Below are positions 22,340 through 35,000 of a DNA stretch of 64,000 nucleotides, in pieces. The notes under the pieces were generated by a model, which worked only from the letters and a program-made list of their open reading frames with translations, ran no database searches and had not been told where the DNA came from. The stretch's first letter is position 1, and each line of letters opens with the position of its first letter. Both the position numbers and the translations under genes were made by a program. This DNA comes from Isoetes taiwanensis. Taxonomy: Eukaryota; Streptophyta; Lycopodiopsida; Isoetales; Isoetaceae. The DNA is taken from the NCBI GenBank assembly GCA_021234155.1, contig JAJEKV010000018.1, positions 17,797,213-17,861,212 on the forward strand, read 5' to 3'.

Positions 22340-22880
22340 TGTATATCCATGGTAGATTAGTGATTACGATTGCAACGTAGCCGGCTTGAACATGGTATAC
22401 TAGATAGGGAATGCCTCTTGGTAGATTAGTGGTTGTGTCTGCAGCACAATCGGCTTGAACAAGAGAGCATAAGATGTAAACCTTTGGAAGATTAGTAATT
22501 GTGATTGCAACACAATTGGCTTGACAAAGTTGCATCTGTATCTTGGAGATACAATGTATCGTGGTGGCGATACAATCAAGTAGTACCGCGGAGGTACGAA
22601 AGATAATAACGTACCGTGGAGGTACAAGGATATATCGTCTTACGGAAAGCATGCGGATATCCGTAACTATACGGAGTTTTGCGGGGATTATAAAACTTTG
22701 GTGGTGATGACCATGGAAGATCCATCTTGAGAAGGAATGGATTGAAATGGAGCGTATCTTGAATGATCGCGGGGTGATCCTTCTTGAGAAGGAATGGACT
22801 GAAATTGAGTGTACTTGGACGATCGGGGATGATCTATCTTGAGAAGGGATGGATTGATATGGAGCAAGCACGGGGGAGTG
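22340..22880. repeat. Two adjacent tandem-repeat blocks (about 70 bp and 65 bp)
   Basis: From 22350 to 22530 a unit of about 70 bp is repeated three times (ggtagattagtgattacgat, then gcaacgtagccggcttgaac and variants). From 22705 to 22860 a unit of about 65 bp is repeated three times (gatccatcttgagaaggaat, then ggattgaaatggagcg and variants). Between them are short iterations of ggaggtacgaa/ggtggcgatacaa. The 192-residue minus-strand frame across the region encodes the repeats (SIPSQDRSSPI, SVHSFSRRI and so on) and is not called as a gene. Confidence 0.75.
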
Positions 22881-23156
22881 GTCCATGGCGAATGGGTTAT
22901 TGGAATTATGGCAAATACTATGTAAATGTTATTCCTAAGGTCACCTAATAATATAAAGGGGCACAGGATAATATAGCATTTGGGTGTGAAGAACCATTGA
23001 TATTTATGGAAGGGGTCGAGGCACTATCATTGGGATGATTAATGGTTGAGAAAAAAGGCCATAGATAATATCCATATGATAAGTCATATAATCTAATTAA
23101 AGGCAAGGAGATATTTTGAGAGAAAAGGCAACTGCCTGCTAAAAAAGGCAGAGAGA

Positions 23157-23170
23157 TCTATAAATAGAAC
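23157..23170 (+). promoter_or_regulatory. TATA box, possibly of an LTR or small gene
   Basis: TCTATAAATAGAAC is a consensus plant TATA box. It is preceded by a small hairpin (ggcaactgcctgctaaaaaaggcag) and followed by ordinary leader-like text. The tandem-repeat blocks upstream would suit the U3 region of an LTR, but no LTR pair was found. Confidence 0.35.
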
Positions 23171-23767
23171 CTCAACTTCAGTTAGACATATCTCTGCAAC
23201 CAGAGCTCCGATTGACGTGACCTTTACCTTTGGAACTGTCTCGGAGTCTAGTTTCCGGAGGAGAGAGTAATGGCCAAAAAGGTGACAAGGGGTCACAGAT
23301 CACTGCCATAGCGACACCACAGATCTGCAATTATTTTTATGATGTGTGGCTACTTGGAGTAGCTAGATTAGTTTGGAAGGCTAATAAGCCAAACGCCAGA
23401 GCTTTGTACTTGCCATAGAGCACTTGTGTTTTGCCACAACTCAGTGGATCCGGTTGGGTGGTTAATGGTGCTGCCATATCAATTGTGCATGAATAAAGTT
23501 TCTTTAGTCCGGTGTTCTATTATTTCATTATCGTTCTACGATTCCGTGTTGCCACAACTTCCCAAATATACATGAATTGTATCAATGGATGCTTAGTCTA
23601 TATCCATGTGCTACTTTGTTTTTAGTATCTTAGCATTGGGTCTGTTGTATGACTCGACCTGCCACAATCGATTCACAAGCTCATCTCATGCAGTGCCAAC
23701 ATTTAAAGAGAGGCCATCCATATGTTGGATAGCAGCTGCTTTCGACTTCGAAAGTGCAGACCCTAAT
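23171..23767. other. Unassigned interval downstream of a TATA box
   Basis: A 62-residue plus-strand frame starting at 23230 (MELSRSLVSGGESNGQ) has no recognised family. TGTTGCCACAACT and TTTTGCCACAACTC are related short repeats (23425 and 23550). No gene called. Confidence 0.35.
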
Positions 23768-23850
23768 GAACAAGGTTTAAAATGAAACGCACTTATTTAA
23801 GAAGTGCGTTTGAAAGATTCCTTCTAAAAATTTACAAAATTCTAAAATAC
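23768..23850. repeat. Fold-back element, copy 1
   Basis: AAACGCACTT, a short A/T-rich spacer and AAGTGCGTTT form a perfect 10-bp inverted repeat. The surrounding text (aaggtttaaaatgaaacgca to gaaagattcctt) recurs inverted at about 54355-54425. This is consistent with a small dispersed palindromic element. Confidence 0.65.
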
Positions 23851-24263
23851 CCCTAAAAAGGACTCTTTTACTATCTTGTGTCTAAAGATTTATAAAACTG
23901 CTCATAAAAACAGACATTTTAGGAAGACTTAACATTAAGGAGAAGAACAACAAAGAAAAATATCTCATTTTAGAGGGGAAAAGGACCACTACGAAAGCCA
24001 AAGATTTATTATGGGGCAAACTCATATGAAAAAATTAGACGCTTTTGTATCTTATCCCTTAGAACGTTTATATGTTATAGAAGACAAAAAAATTTGTTAT
24101 TTCACAACCATTTTGGCTAAACATCCTAATTGACCTTAAAAGACATTGGGAGGCAGGTTGAACAAACTGCTTGAATGAAAAATTATTGTTTTGCATCATA
24201 TGGTATTACAAATGATAATACATCCACGAAATCATGCGGTTAGTTGAAGTTCCAACCGGCGAT
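23851..24263. other. AT-rich interval without a visible gene
   Basis: Nothing recognisable on either strand. Confidence 0.4.
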
Positions 24264-24283
24264 CAGTATAAATTTATACCGCA
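24264..24283. repeat. Solitary copy of the GGTATAAATTTATACC palindrome
   Basis: CAGTATAAATTTATACCGCA is a one-arm-mutated copy of the 20-bp palindrome that forms phased clusters at 52.0, 53.7 and 55.5 kb. It is followed by ggaaaa, similar to the aggaag linker at 52.04 kb. Confidence 0.7.
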
Positions 24284-24988
24284 GGAAAATGGTTGAAGTA
24301 GTGAAGCTCTGTGATTACATGGCCTTCTTTGTTGTTCCTGGAGATGTATTCATCATGTCTTTGGGCTTGCACAATACCAATCCACAATATAGTGATGTTG
24401 AGAAGATAGTCAAGCTCCTTGTCAATGTTGAGAGTCTTCAAAGACAATTCCATCATCTCAGTAGCGGTGGGCGTCCTTTGCATTTCTCCCGTAGAAGTAT
24501 TTGTCTATCTTGCTTTTTTTTTTGTGTTTTGCAAAGAAATAGGTAAACTTTTGAGGGGTTGCTACTCCTCGCATCCCTATGGACAAACTACGTAGTTTCC
24601 TTCTCGTTGAACACATGTGTCTCCATAACATTTTGGGGTCCTTTGCCTTTAGAAACAGTTTTTGAGCTTCCTAAAGTGAAGTTGGCATGTGTGTAGAGAA
24701 AAAAAAAAGTAAAAATAACAACGGGATTCGACTAATTTATGCTCTAACATTGCATTACAAGGTCAGAGAATTTAGAACTATTTTAGAACTTTTTGAACTA
24801 AAAAACTAAGAAAACTGCATAAAATTATCCCTTGAGTGTGTTATTTCAACAGTATTAAGTTGCAAAAACCTTTGGGAGCAAGAAAGACCCCACAAGATTT
24901 TGCACGATATAAACTTATACTCCTGGACTACATATTTTATGTATATATATATCTATATACATCTTATACATGTTAATATATATATATA
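24284..24988. other. AT-rich interval up to the Helitron end
   Basis: A frame at 24244-24546 shows no recognised domain. TATATA runs precede the Helitron-like terminus. Confidence 0.4.
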
Positions 24989-25016
24989 CTAGAAAAAGTG
25001 CCCAGCGTTGCTGGGC
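24989..25016 (-). mobile_element. Helitron-like 3' terminus
   Basis: Read on the minus strand, the sequence is the hairpin GCCCAGC-AAC-GCTGGGC, seven bases ACTTTTT, then CTAG followed by T in a TATATA tract. This is the expected structure of a Helitron 3' end: a GC-rich stem-loop shortly before CTRR, inserted before T. The element body would therefore extend toward higher coordinates. I did not identify its 5' TC end, and no Rep/helicase coding is visible, so it would be non-autonomous. Confidence 0.6.
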
Positions 25017-25473
<457 letters not shown>

Positions 25474-25499
25474 AAAATTAATAGAAAATTAATACGTCC

Positions 25500-27050
25500 T
25501 GAAGTTCCAATTTTAGTATGTTCCCCTACATTTTCCATGATGTCATGAAGATCCCCTTTAGGTTCCCTCAAATTCTATATGAGGTTCTCGAGATTCCCTT
25601 ATATTTTGTGTGTATGAGATTCCCCAGATTCTATAAAGATTGCCCTAGATTTGATGAAGATGCCTCAATCATATTAGTATTCCCCAGATTCCCATAGATT
25701 TTCGAGATTCTATTAGATTTCCTCATTTTTATGACATCCCTTAAATTCTATGAAGACTCCCTCGTGTTCCCCTTAGATTTTTATGACATTCTATTAGATT
25801 CCTTTAAATTTTATGACATTCCCTCGGACTTTATGAAGATTTCCTCCAGTTCCCTTAGATTTTGTAAGACTTCCTCGGATTCTATAAAGATTCATGAAGA
25901 TTCCTCTAGATTCCCTCAAATTCCCTTTAGATTCTATAAGAGTCATTTAGATTCCCTCAAATTCTATGAAGATTCCCCTAAGTTCCTTTTAGATTCCTTG
26001 GATTCCCTCATATTCTATGAAGATTCCCCTAAGTTCCCTTTAGATTCCTTGGATTCCCTCATATTCTATGAAGATTCCCTCAGTTCCTCATATTCTATAA
26101 AGATTCTCTCGGGTTCCCCTAGATTCCTTAGATTCCCTAGATTCCTTAGATTCCCTGGGTTCCCTGGGTTCCTTAGATTCCCCTAGATTCCCTTAGATTC
26201 CCTAGATTCCCTTAGATTTTCTGAGATTCCATCGATTCTATGAAGATCCCACTAGATTCCCTTAGATTCTATGAGATTCCCTTGGATTCCCTCAAATTCT
26301 ATAAAGATTCCTCTAGATTCCCTTGGATTCCCTCAGTTCCCTCTAGATTCCCCTTGGATTCCCTTTATATTCTATGAAGATTCCCTTGATTCCCTCATAT
26401 TCTATGAAGATTCTCTGGGTTCAGTAGGTTCCTCATATTCCCCTAGATTCCCCGGATTCCCTTAGATTTTACGAGATTCCATTAGATTCTATGAAGATAT
26501 CTTTAGATTCCCTTAGATTCTATGAGATTCCCTTGGATTCCCTCAAATTCTATAAAGATTCCCTAGATTCCCTTAGATTCCCACTGATTCCTTAGATTCC
26601 CTCGGATACCCTCAGTTCCCTTAGATTTTCACGAGATTCCATCAGATTCTATGAAGATTCCTTTAGATTCCCTTAGATTCTATGAGATTAGTTGGGTTCC
26701 CTCAAATTCTATAAAGATTCCCCTAAATTCCCTCGATTCCTCTAGATTTTGTGGAGATTCTCTTGGATTCCCTATAATTCTATGAAGATTCCCTTAGATT
26801 CCCTCAAATTCTATGAACATTCCCTTAGATTCTCTCGGATTCCCTTAGATTTCATGAGATTCCATCAAGATTCTCAGAATTTTATGAGATTCCCCTCGGA
26901 TTCTATGAAGATGCCCTCAATCCTATTAGATTCCCCTAGATTCTCAAAAATTTCATGAAGATTCCCTTAGATTCTCTTAGGTTTCATGAGATTCTCTTAG
27001 TTTTTCTGAAGATTCTTATATATTCTATCGGATACTCTTAGATTCTATCC
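25500..27050 (+). repeat. Degenerate AGATTCC minisatellite arm
   Basis: About 1.5 kb of iterated ttagattcccttagattcta-like units with variants ttctatgaagattcc and ttccctcaaattctat. The basic word is roughly AGATTCCCTT. Long frames rich in F/Y/S/D/P are artefacts of the repeat. Confidence 0.9.
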
Positions 27051-27715
27051 GAGTGGGATCTCGAATCCCACGCACTGATTCGATCAACTTCGGACCAGAG
27101 TAGGATCGGTCTATGTGGGTCGTATGTAAACTCCCAAGCCACGGGCCGCAGAGGATACGATCCCAAAACCACGTGAGCCGCTCGGATCTCGAATCAACGG
27201 TCAGTTCAATGGGACAAACATAAGAACATATATATATTCATGGATTCCCTATAATTCTATGAAGATTCCCTTAGATTCCCTCAAATTCTATGAACATTCC
27301 CTTAGATTCTCTCAGTTCCCTTAGATTTCATGAGATTCCATGATTCTCTCGATTTTATGAGATTCCCCGGATTCTATGAAGATGCCCCTCAATCCTATTA
27401 GATTCCCCTAGATTCTCAAAAATTTCATGAAGATTCCCTTAGATTCTCTTAGGTTTCAAGGAGATTCTCTTAGTTTTACGAAGATTCTTATATATTCTAT
27501 CGGATACTCTTAGATTCTATCTCGAGTCGTAGGATTGAACCGACGCCTTGGGATTAGGTGGACAACCTATGGGACAGTAGGGATCGTGTCTATGTGGGTC
27601 ATATGTAAACTCCCCAAGCCACCGGGTCAGAGGATACGCCCCCAAAACCACGCGGAGTCGCTCTGGATCTCAATCAACTGGATTCATTCAATGGGACAAA
27701 CATAAGAACATATAT
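26764..27715. repeat. Tandem duplication of about 478 bp inside the minisatellite region
   Basis: The stretch from ggattccctataattctatg through aacataagaacatatatata occurs twice (from about 26764 and 27242). Each copy contains a non-repetitive piece with tctatgtgggtc, then tatgtaaactcc, then aagccac (about 27060-27230 and 27520-27715). The copies differ mainly by small indels and substitutions. Confidence 0.8.
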
Positions 27716-27735
27716 ATATCAAATAAATATATCAA

Positions 27736-27848
<113 letters not shown>

Positions 27849-27849
27849 A

Positions 27850-28990
27850 TACAAGTGGTTCTACTATGAGGGATTCCCCATAAATTCGATCGAAGCCAAT
27901 GCAAGAGTCATTCAATGAAGATTCTATAAGCATTTCCCTAGGCTCTTTATGAATCCTATGTTAACAAAGATTCTTTTTAGAATCTCCTAGATTTTCCAAA
28001 GATTATGCCAAGATTCTCCAAGATTCTATAGAGATTTCCTAGATTCTATGAAGATTTCCCTAGATTTCCCAAGATTCTATCAAGATTCTTAAAGATTTTA
28101 TGAACATTCCCTTAATTCCCCTAGGTTCCCAAAGATTCTCTTGATATTCGCCTAGATTCCCAAAGATTATCCCAAGACTCTCTAGATTCCCAAAATTCTA
28201 TGTAGTTCTATTGAATTCTCCAAGATTTGATGAAGATTCTCCTAGATTCCTTTAGATTATAGGAAAATTCTCCATGATTCTCCAAATTCCATCATGATTT
28301 CTAGATTTCAAAGCTTTAGAAAGATTTGATGAAGATTCTCTTAAGATTCCTCTATTTTAGATCCTAGGAAAATTCCCATGATTCTCCATGATTCCATCAA
28401 GATTTCACTAGATTCTCAAAGATTTTATAAAGATTCCTTTGGATTCCCTTAAAAAGATTCTCGTGATTCCTATAGATTGACTGATTTTCCAAAGATTCTT
28501 TGAAGATTCCTTTGATTTCCAAGATTCTCTTGATTCCCATAGATTCTAAGATTCTCTTGAGATTCCTTTAGATTCTTAAAGATTCTATAAAGATTCACCT
28601 AGATTCTCCAAGATTGCATCGGATTCCTCAAGATTCTCAAGTATTTATGAAGATTCCTTTAGATTCTCTCGGAGATTCCTATGGATTCCCTTAGAGTTCG
28701 ATCACATTGGCTCCAACTTTGCCAAACCAGATTCAAGGAAGCTTGAGAGTCCAATGGCGTGGGTCCCACCTTCAAGACCCCCACTTTGAGTTATGATACC
28801 TTTGAATGATTAAAAGAAAGAAAGTCCACTTTTAAATGCCAACTACAAGATTCAAATGGTGTAGAGATTGATGCCACAAATTTTGGTAGAGATTGATCCA
28901 ACGGCCCATCTCGAGATGTGATGCATGCCCCCATGCATGACCCATGCATGCCCCAAGCATCCCCCTTATTTGGGGCTTTTAACTGGGCCC
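27850..28990 (+). mobile_element. AGATTCC-family element, copy C
   Basis: It starts ACAAGTGGTTCTACTATGAG after an (AT)n tract, continues through ccaatgcaagagtcattcaa and the AGATTCC minisatellite, and reaches the non-repetitive tail at about 28690 (gttcgatcacattggctcca, then caatggcgtgggtcccacc). The tail includes GCATGCCCCCATGCATGACC (about 28925). Copies A and B have the same order with longer tails. No coding capacity is visible. Confidence 0.75.
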
Positions 28991-31096
28991 TCAAATTGGG
29001 GCATTTTATCTAGACCGCCGATTAAAATTATTTGGGCTTTTCAATTATATGGGCCACAAATGATGGATTAAAAAGGGAAAGTCAAATCTTGGCCGGGTCA
29101 ATTTTGAGTAGGAAGTTGCAGGGAAGGTAAGGTGATAGAATTGGGGCTTTTAATCCAGATCATTCTCGCCCGTCGAATGTGCGAGATCGACGGCCCAGAT
29201 GCAGGGACCTTTATTTGGGGCTTTTGATGTGGACCGTTAGGTCTAGGGATTCAATCGTAGCCGCTTGTATAAAAGGTGGTTTATTTAGGAAGGTGCATAT
29301 ATTAATGTCAAGTAATAATGAGGTGCAAGGCATTTAGTGTCCAACTTGTGAGGTGGCCCTAGTCTAACTCTTGTTTGCAATTTACCTTAGGTAAAGTCGA
29401 ACCCTAAGTAAACAGGTGGCACATTATATTTAATGTTGCATTTAATTTTGAAGTAATAGTCTTTTTAATCCGAACGGTGAGATGGGAATCCGCTTTAGAA
29501 AAAAAAAAATCCATTTTCTTTCACCATTGCTTATGTCACGGCCGCAAAGTGGCTGGGCTCCTTCATGGGTTTCTTCAGAATATGAAGGCACCTACGCCTC
29601 CTCGCCGATAATAACTCGATTTTGAGCTTCAATCATAGATGAACCTTCGATATTTCTTTTGACTAAGCTTTAATCCCTCATGCATCCGCCAATTTTAGGC
29701 AAGTTTTTTTTGATCCTGCAAATGTAGGTGTCGACATGCAAAGAAGGTGGAGAAAGATATGGAAGCTCGGGTGCCCATCCAAAGCCGGAACGTTTCGCTT
29801 TTTTGCACGCTTATACCGTTGTTGTCGGTGAAACCGATAAAGCGTATGTACTTTTTACACAATTTCAATTTCATTTCACTCTTTGTTATTTTTTTATCTA
29901 AAGACAAAAGCCCATACATGCATGTACCCCAATGTGGCTATTCCGGTGTTGCAATCGATTGTGCGCCTTTTTCTCGATAGTCAAGTTTACAACTAACGAG
30001 ATTCTCGTCTGGGGGGTAACGATTCCACTAATTGCAAAAGACCATATGAAATTCAAATAATCAAACCCGGGCGAAAACTGAGGCATTCGCTCCCTATTTG
30101 GGTGAATCCAGTTTTACCTACCGCCATCATGATCCGGAAGTTACTAAGTAAAGGTTCCCGACATTTAACATAGTATTTTGCAATTAGGTGTGAGCGTTTT
30201 CAGCTTTTGAGGAGGCTTTTTGCTAATCATAGTAGTGGAGTCGTGGAAGATCCAGATCCGAGATGCCGTGGATGGGTTTGATTTTCACTTAATTGGGAGC
30301 AAATATTTTCTTCCAACTGAAAAGGTGTAAGTCTACGCTTTTATCTTTTCTTTCTCTTCAAGTTTTACTTATTTGTTTTGCCTCACGTTGATTCATGACG
30401 TTTAATCATGCATTCTCCTCGCCGCCATATGCAAGAACGCATGGCAATGCTTCTTGAGACCGGCCCTGTAATGAGGAAAAGCATATGTCTTCGGTGCTTA
30501 GGGTTCAATTCTCCAATCTCTTTTCCCTTGTGCAAAGCGCAAGCAGTGTATATGATGAATCTTTCTCTCATATCTTCAACAAGCTTATATTTTGATATTC
30601 ATGGAATCAGATCTTCCAGAATATGTTTTCGATCATCATAGCATGGCTCAAATGATTTGAGATTTTAGCCATTCATACCGATGATAATACTTAATTTTCC
30701 ATCATAAACCCTTGCATTCGACCAAGGAACTAGAGGTCTTCTACCTTTGGAGTAATGAGAGATTAATGAAAAATCACGTAACCGCAAAACCCCTTATTTG
30801 TTGTAAGAAAATTATCCTATGTCCCGCCAAGACGAAGCTTCTAGGTTCTTCAAGAGTCAAGAATCTGAAATGTGAATTATAGAGCATGTGACCTTACGGC
30901 CTTATATCCATTTCAATAATCCTCCACCAGAAATTAGTCCGGGTTCCTATTAAGATTCTTGGTTTGAGGTTTGTTTGATATCTTTGGATATTTTTATTTT
31001 CAAGTGTCATTAGGGTAACATATCCAAGCATTTAAGTGTTGGATAATATATTAAGGTTTTGCTTCCGAGTATTGATCTTTGGGAATTGATTTATGC
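28991..31096. other. Gene-poor interval with exon-like scraps
   Basis: 29000-29260 has iterated ggggcttttaat/gatggaccgt-like text typical of decayed repeats. Possible exon scraps are CRHAKKVEKDMEARVPIQSR at about 29728-29785 and RDAVDGFDFHLIGSKYFLP at about 30260-30320, just before a GTGTAAG. They may be 5' parts of the trehalase remnant, but I cannot align them. Confidence 0.35.
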
Positions 31097-32055
31097 AGAG
31101 AACTCGTGCAATTCTTGAAGGAGTATTTTTGTGCCCAGAAGTGATCTATTGCCAAAGAACTTTGGGGGGATTATGTTCCGCAACCGGAAGGATTTTTGCC
31201 GCTGGTTAAGAATAGGAAGATCGGGAATGGGCCCTAAACCCTAAACGCCCATTCCTTATGGCTCAAACTTGTGCGCAAGGTATTGATGACGCCCTTCACC
31301 ATCCCGAACAAAGACACGCTACTTCCTTTGCCTCATGTAGTTGTCGTTCTTGGAGCTCGGTTTAACGAGGTCTATTATCGATAGCTACCGGATAATCAGG
31401 TGATTTATTTGTTTCTAATCCGCTCGTTAAATTATGGTTCTTTTTCTTCTAATATGCAACTGTTTGTGACAAAAGGGGCTTGATTGTGAGCCAATGCCGG
31501 ACACCGCCAGAGGAATTGCCGAGAATCTTCTTTTGTTAGTTGAAACGCACGGATTTGTTCCTAATGGAGCAAGAACATACTACACCTAATCGCAGTGTAA
31601 TGATCTGTTAAACGTTTTGTATCTTTCTTTGTGTCCTTTCTCCGCAATATTTTATATCCGACATAAAAGACATGTGGCATGATCTGTGGTATTACAATTT
31701 TTTCCATGTCATTGTAAGTTGATCTTTTTTGTAAGTTTATCTTTTGTTATGTTTGTGTAGCCAACCTCCTCTCACGAGCCAAAATGATTCGAGCCTTATA
31801 TGAAGCCTCCGGGCGCATCGGGGCTAGTGGAAAGGGCATTTCTTGTGCTTTTTTGCAGAGTACAATTTCGATGTTCGTATATCCGAATTCCTCTCGTTAT
31901 CTAATAGTTTGGGATATTTGCAAATATTAAGCTCACCGCGAATTGCAATGCATCTTCATGAAGTCCGGATACAGATAACAAAGGTATTGAGCATAGGCTT
32001 ACCCGACACTGCAAAGTGGGATGAACCTCGTCCAGAATCCTTCACCACTGTAAGA
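31097..32055 (+). pseudogene. Trehalase (GH37) pseudogene fragment
   Basis: Trehalase hydrolyses trehalose to glucose. Exon-like blocks follow the family order. About 31100-31399: LVQFLKEYF, a stop, AKELWGDYVPQPEGFLPLVK, LPLPHVVVVLGARFNEVYY and, after a frame break, DSYRIIR. This corresponds to the trehalase signature PGGRFxExYxWDSY, with the Trp codon destroyed by a small deletion, and it ends at a GTGATT donor-like site. About 31490-31598: DTARGIAENLLLLVETHGFV then PNGARTYYT. About 31760-31815: QPPL and KMIRALYEASGRI. About 31955-32050: HEVRI and AKWDEPRPESFTT, the second signature region. Intervening text looks intronic. Stops and shifts in three blocks argue for a pseudogene, though consensus errors would look the same. 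The N-terminus and the C-terminal half (QWDxPNGW region) were not found. Confidence 0.72.
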
Positions 32056-35000
32056 ATGTGTGTTTATTTATTACCTTTTATTTTGTGCAAAATCATTTGA
32101 ACTCTATTTGAAGAGGTGAGTTTGACACAGTATTTTAGCTACAAAATGTTCCATGACATGAATCAAAGAAATGTATGGAATTGCTAGGTTTTCTATAATA
32201 TTAATACTAGGTTTGCAAGCGCATCATCCGGTTTCGCAAATTTTTTGTTTTGATCCGAGCGAGACAACACATGTTTCTAAATTTTTCACTACAGTCTAGT
32301 TGTGTTACATAATTTCATCTTAATCCTTTTTGCAATTTTTCTGTCACCATTCTAGGCATGGACCATACGTTTACTTTTACAAAATTCTACTTTCTAAGAG
32401 ACATTCTTTAGATGGCAGTTGGCTAACATTTTTCTCAAGATATGCCCTGGGAACCTGAGTCCTTCACACTATATTTGAAGCTAGTGGCTTCAAATTTACC
32501 ACCAAAGTTAAAATGTACAAACTCTCTACAGAGTACATGAGATAAAGATGTGGAAAGTTTGTTATAACTGCCGCCCTTGTCGTAAATGCATCGATTGAGT
32601 TATCCGATACGTTGTATTTAGTTGACATAGCAGCCAAAGAGAGATGAGGACGGCCATGTTGAGATTGTGTCGATTCTCGATCCGAGGTGGTAATTGTTTT
32701 GTATGTTCTTCTTTGTGAAAGAGAGCCTATATTCAACTTGGACATTATGTATAACATTTGCAGGATACAATGACAAGCAACATATCTCCTTTTACCCAAG
32801 GCGTGATAGACCAACAAGCGTGCTTATTTTGCAGAGGTGGATGCGCTTTTATGTTAGAGGAAGAGTAAGATACCTTATTACGCGCCTTTGAAATTAGTAG
32901 ATAGTTGTTTTATAGAATCAACAAGTTGTTGATTACCGTGATATGATTTCTTGTTTCGGGTGACTTTGATGTGCCAATATAACATACCAAGTCGCATAAT
33001 ATTAGAGAACAATATCGATTGTTTGTGCCGGGTGTCAATATAAGTAGCGTGCCATGAAATTCGGGTGTAATCAATCCGCATGAGGCGTGAGGGATCATGC
33101 CGTGACATGCATAATGCGTGAAATTTGTGTAGTGGCCAATATGTGTCCTATCCAATCTCAAGATAGATTGTATGCAAGAAGATATAATGGCTATTCCATA
33201 CACCAGATACATCTCCGCTCTTATTATCGTGTTTGAATCTATGATCATCCGAAAAATAATGGGTATTTGTCTCATTTGGTTGTTATTGCCATAAAAGGTT
33301 TTTGCTTATTTCTACACCTCTAAATATCTCGCGGCTTGCCGGAGCTACCGGATCTGCAGGTGCAACATGGGTTGTTATTGGGACCTAGAGCATGCAAGAT
33401 TTGGAGGTTTCAAGCAAGGGCTTGATGTGCTGGAATGTGAGGCATTTATGATGCTATTCTTCCCCAAGGTCAATGCGTAGAGCTTATTAGACATGCCGTT
33501 GATTCGGCGCTATTTTCTCGACATACGCGGATTGCTATGGACCTTATGCTAATGAAAGTCTTGTGGGGAAGGTAGTCAAAATTGCCCCTTTTGTGTTAAG
33601 TATAATGTCAAATTCGAATTTAATTATGTGAAAAGTCATCCGAATCTGGTTTTTGCTTTTCCGTGATGCATGCATGAGAAGCTCTTTAATCTGGGTGCAT
33701 AAATATTTGGCATGAGCAAGCCAAGTGAATATGTGCACATCCCGCAGTTGGAAAGCTTTCTAGCTATGGCGCAGCCTTTTGTGAAATGTGCTAGATATAG
33801 TCCGAACTGTGGTTTATTGCCCGGTTTACTTCAAAAAAAGCACCCCATCGCCAGGCTCTTCATGGGGCTCTAATGGCATGGAGTGCAGTCGATTTCTTTT
33901 CGCTTCGCTTTGTCCATTACACTAAATAATTATTTGCATATGCTATTTTCTAAATCAGCTGAAGATTGGAACATTCGTTGTGGGATGTCAAGATCCGTGA
34001 GAACTAAAGATTATTTGGTTTTTTTGTTTGGGCAATCTATTGGCGTAAAATATCTTTGCTTGAGCAAATATTGATCTTAGATGGGATTGTTTAAAGCTTT
34101 GCTCGCCAACAAGTGCAAACACGTAATCTCATTATTGTGGCATACGCAAATAATTGGTCTTGAGCTATTGAATGTTTTGAGGAGATGCACCACCTGAGGC
34201 ACAAATCAAGCAAAGGTACATTGTTTATTTCATGGAATAGAATCTTATGCCACATCGGGCCTCTTCTTTTAAAGATTCGCCAAGTTGCACCACAAGAGAT
34301 CCACAAGTGCTATTATTTTTACGTGTTTTGCTTCGGGCCTTGATGTGAATGCCGCATGCATCATCCAAGTGCGATCCTCGCATGATGTTATCCAACGATG
34401 TTGTTTATGCTCTTTTAGAATCTTATATTGACAAGTGATACCTATTGCTTTATTGGTCGAGATAGCAATGCTCCACTAGATGCATTAGAGGTCGTTGTTT
34501 GTTAGTGGTCCGTGGTTGTTTTATTATCATAAACAACAATACAATGCTTTTGCTTTTACGCCTGCATTTTCGTCAGAACTTTCTCTCTCAGAATTCGGCT
34601 ATTCGTCCTCTTTTTTTTTATTTAAAACATTTGATTTTTTTTTTCAGATGCGACACCGCCTATTTTCGTGGCACTTTCCTCCTTTACAAATGCCGGCTTT
34701 CTTGCCAACTGTCTCGTGTGCTTTTTTCTTCAAATTTAGTTTTACAAGAAGAAGCGTTAGGGGCTTTAGCAAATGAACCGTGGATTCATAATGTCGGACC
34801 TTTTTTAAAGAAACCTCGCTGGTATAATGCATTCTTGATTATTCCCATTCATCAAAGATCTAGAATTTTGAGGAGCTAATCTCCGCTTTGATACTAGGCA
34901 ACTTCAAGTGTTTGCTTTAACAGACGGGTCGGCAGCCACTTTGCCAATTGAATACCATGAAATTAATAAAGGGGCTGAGATGGTTAATTCCACATTCGGC

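Noticed and set aside
22308-22886. 192-residue minus-strand frame with SIPSQ/SVHSFSR repeats
   Set aside because: It translates two blocks of tandem DNA repeats; no domain, and the repeat periods explain the openness.
25731-26958. F/Y/S/P/D-rich open frames across the AGATTCC region
   Set aside because: Products of minisatellite units, without stop codons by composition.
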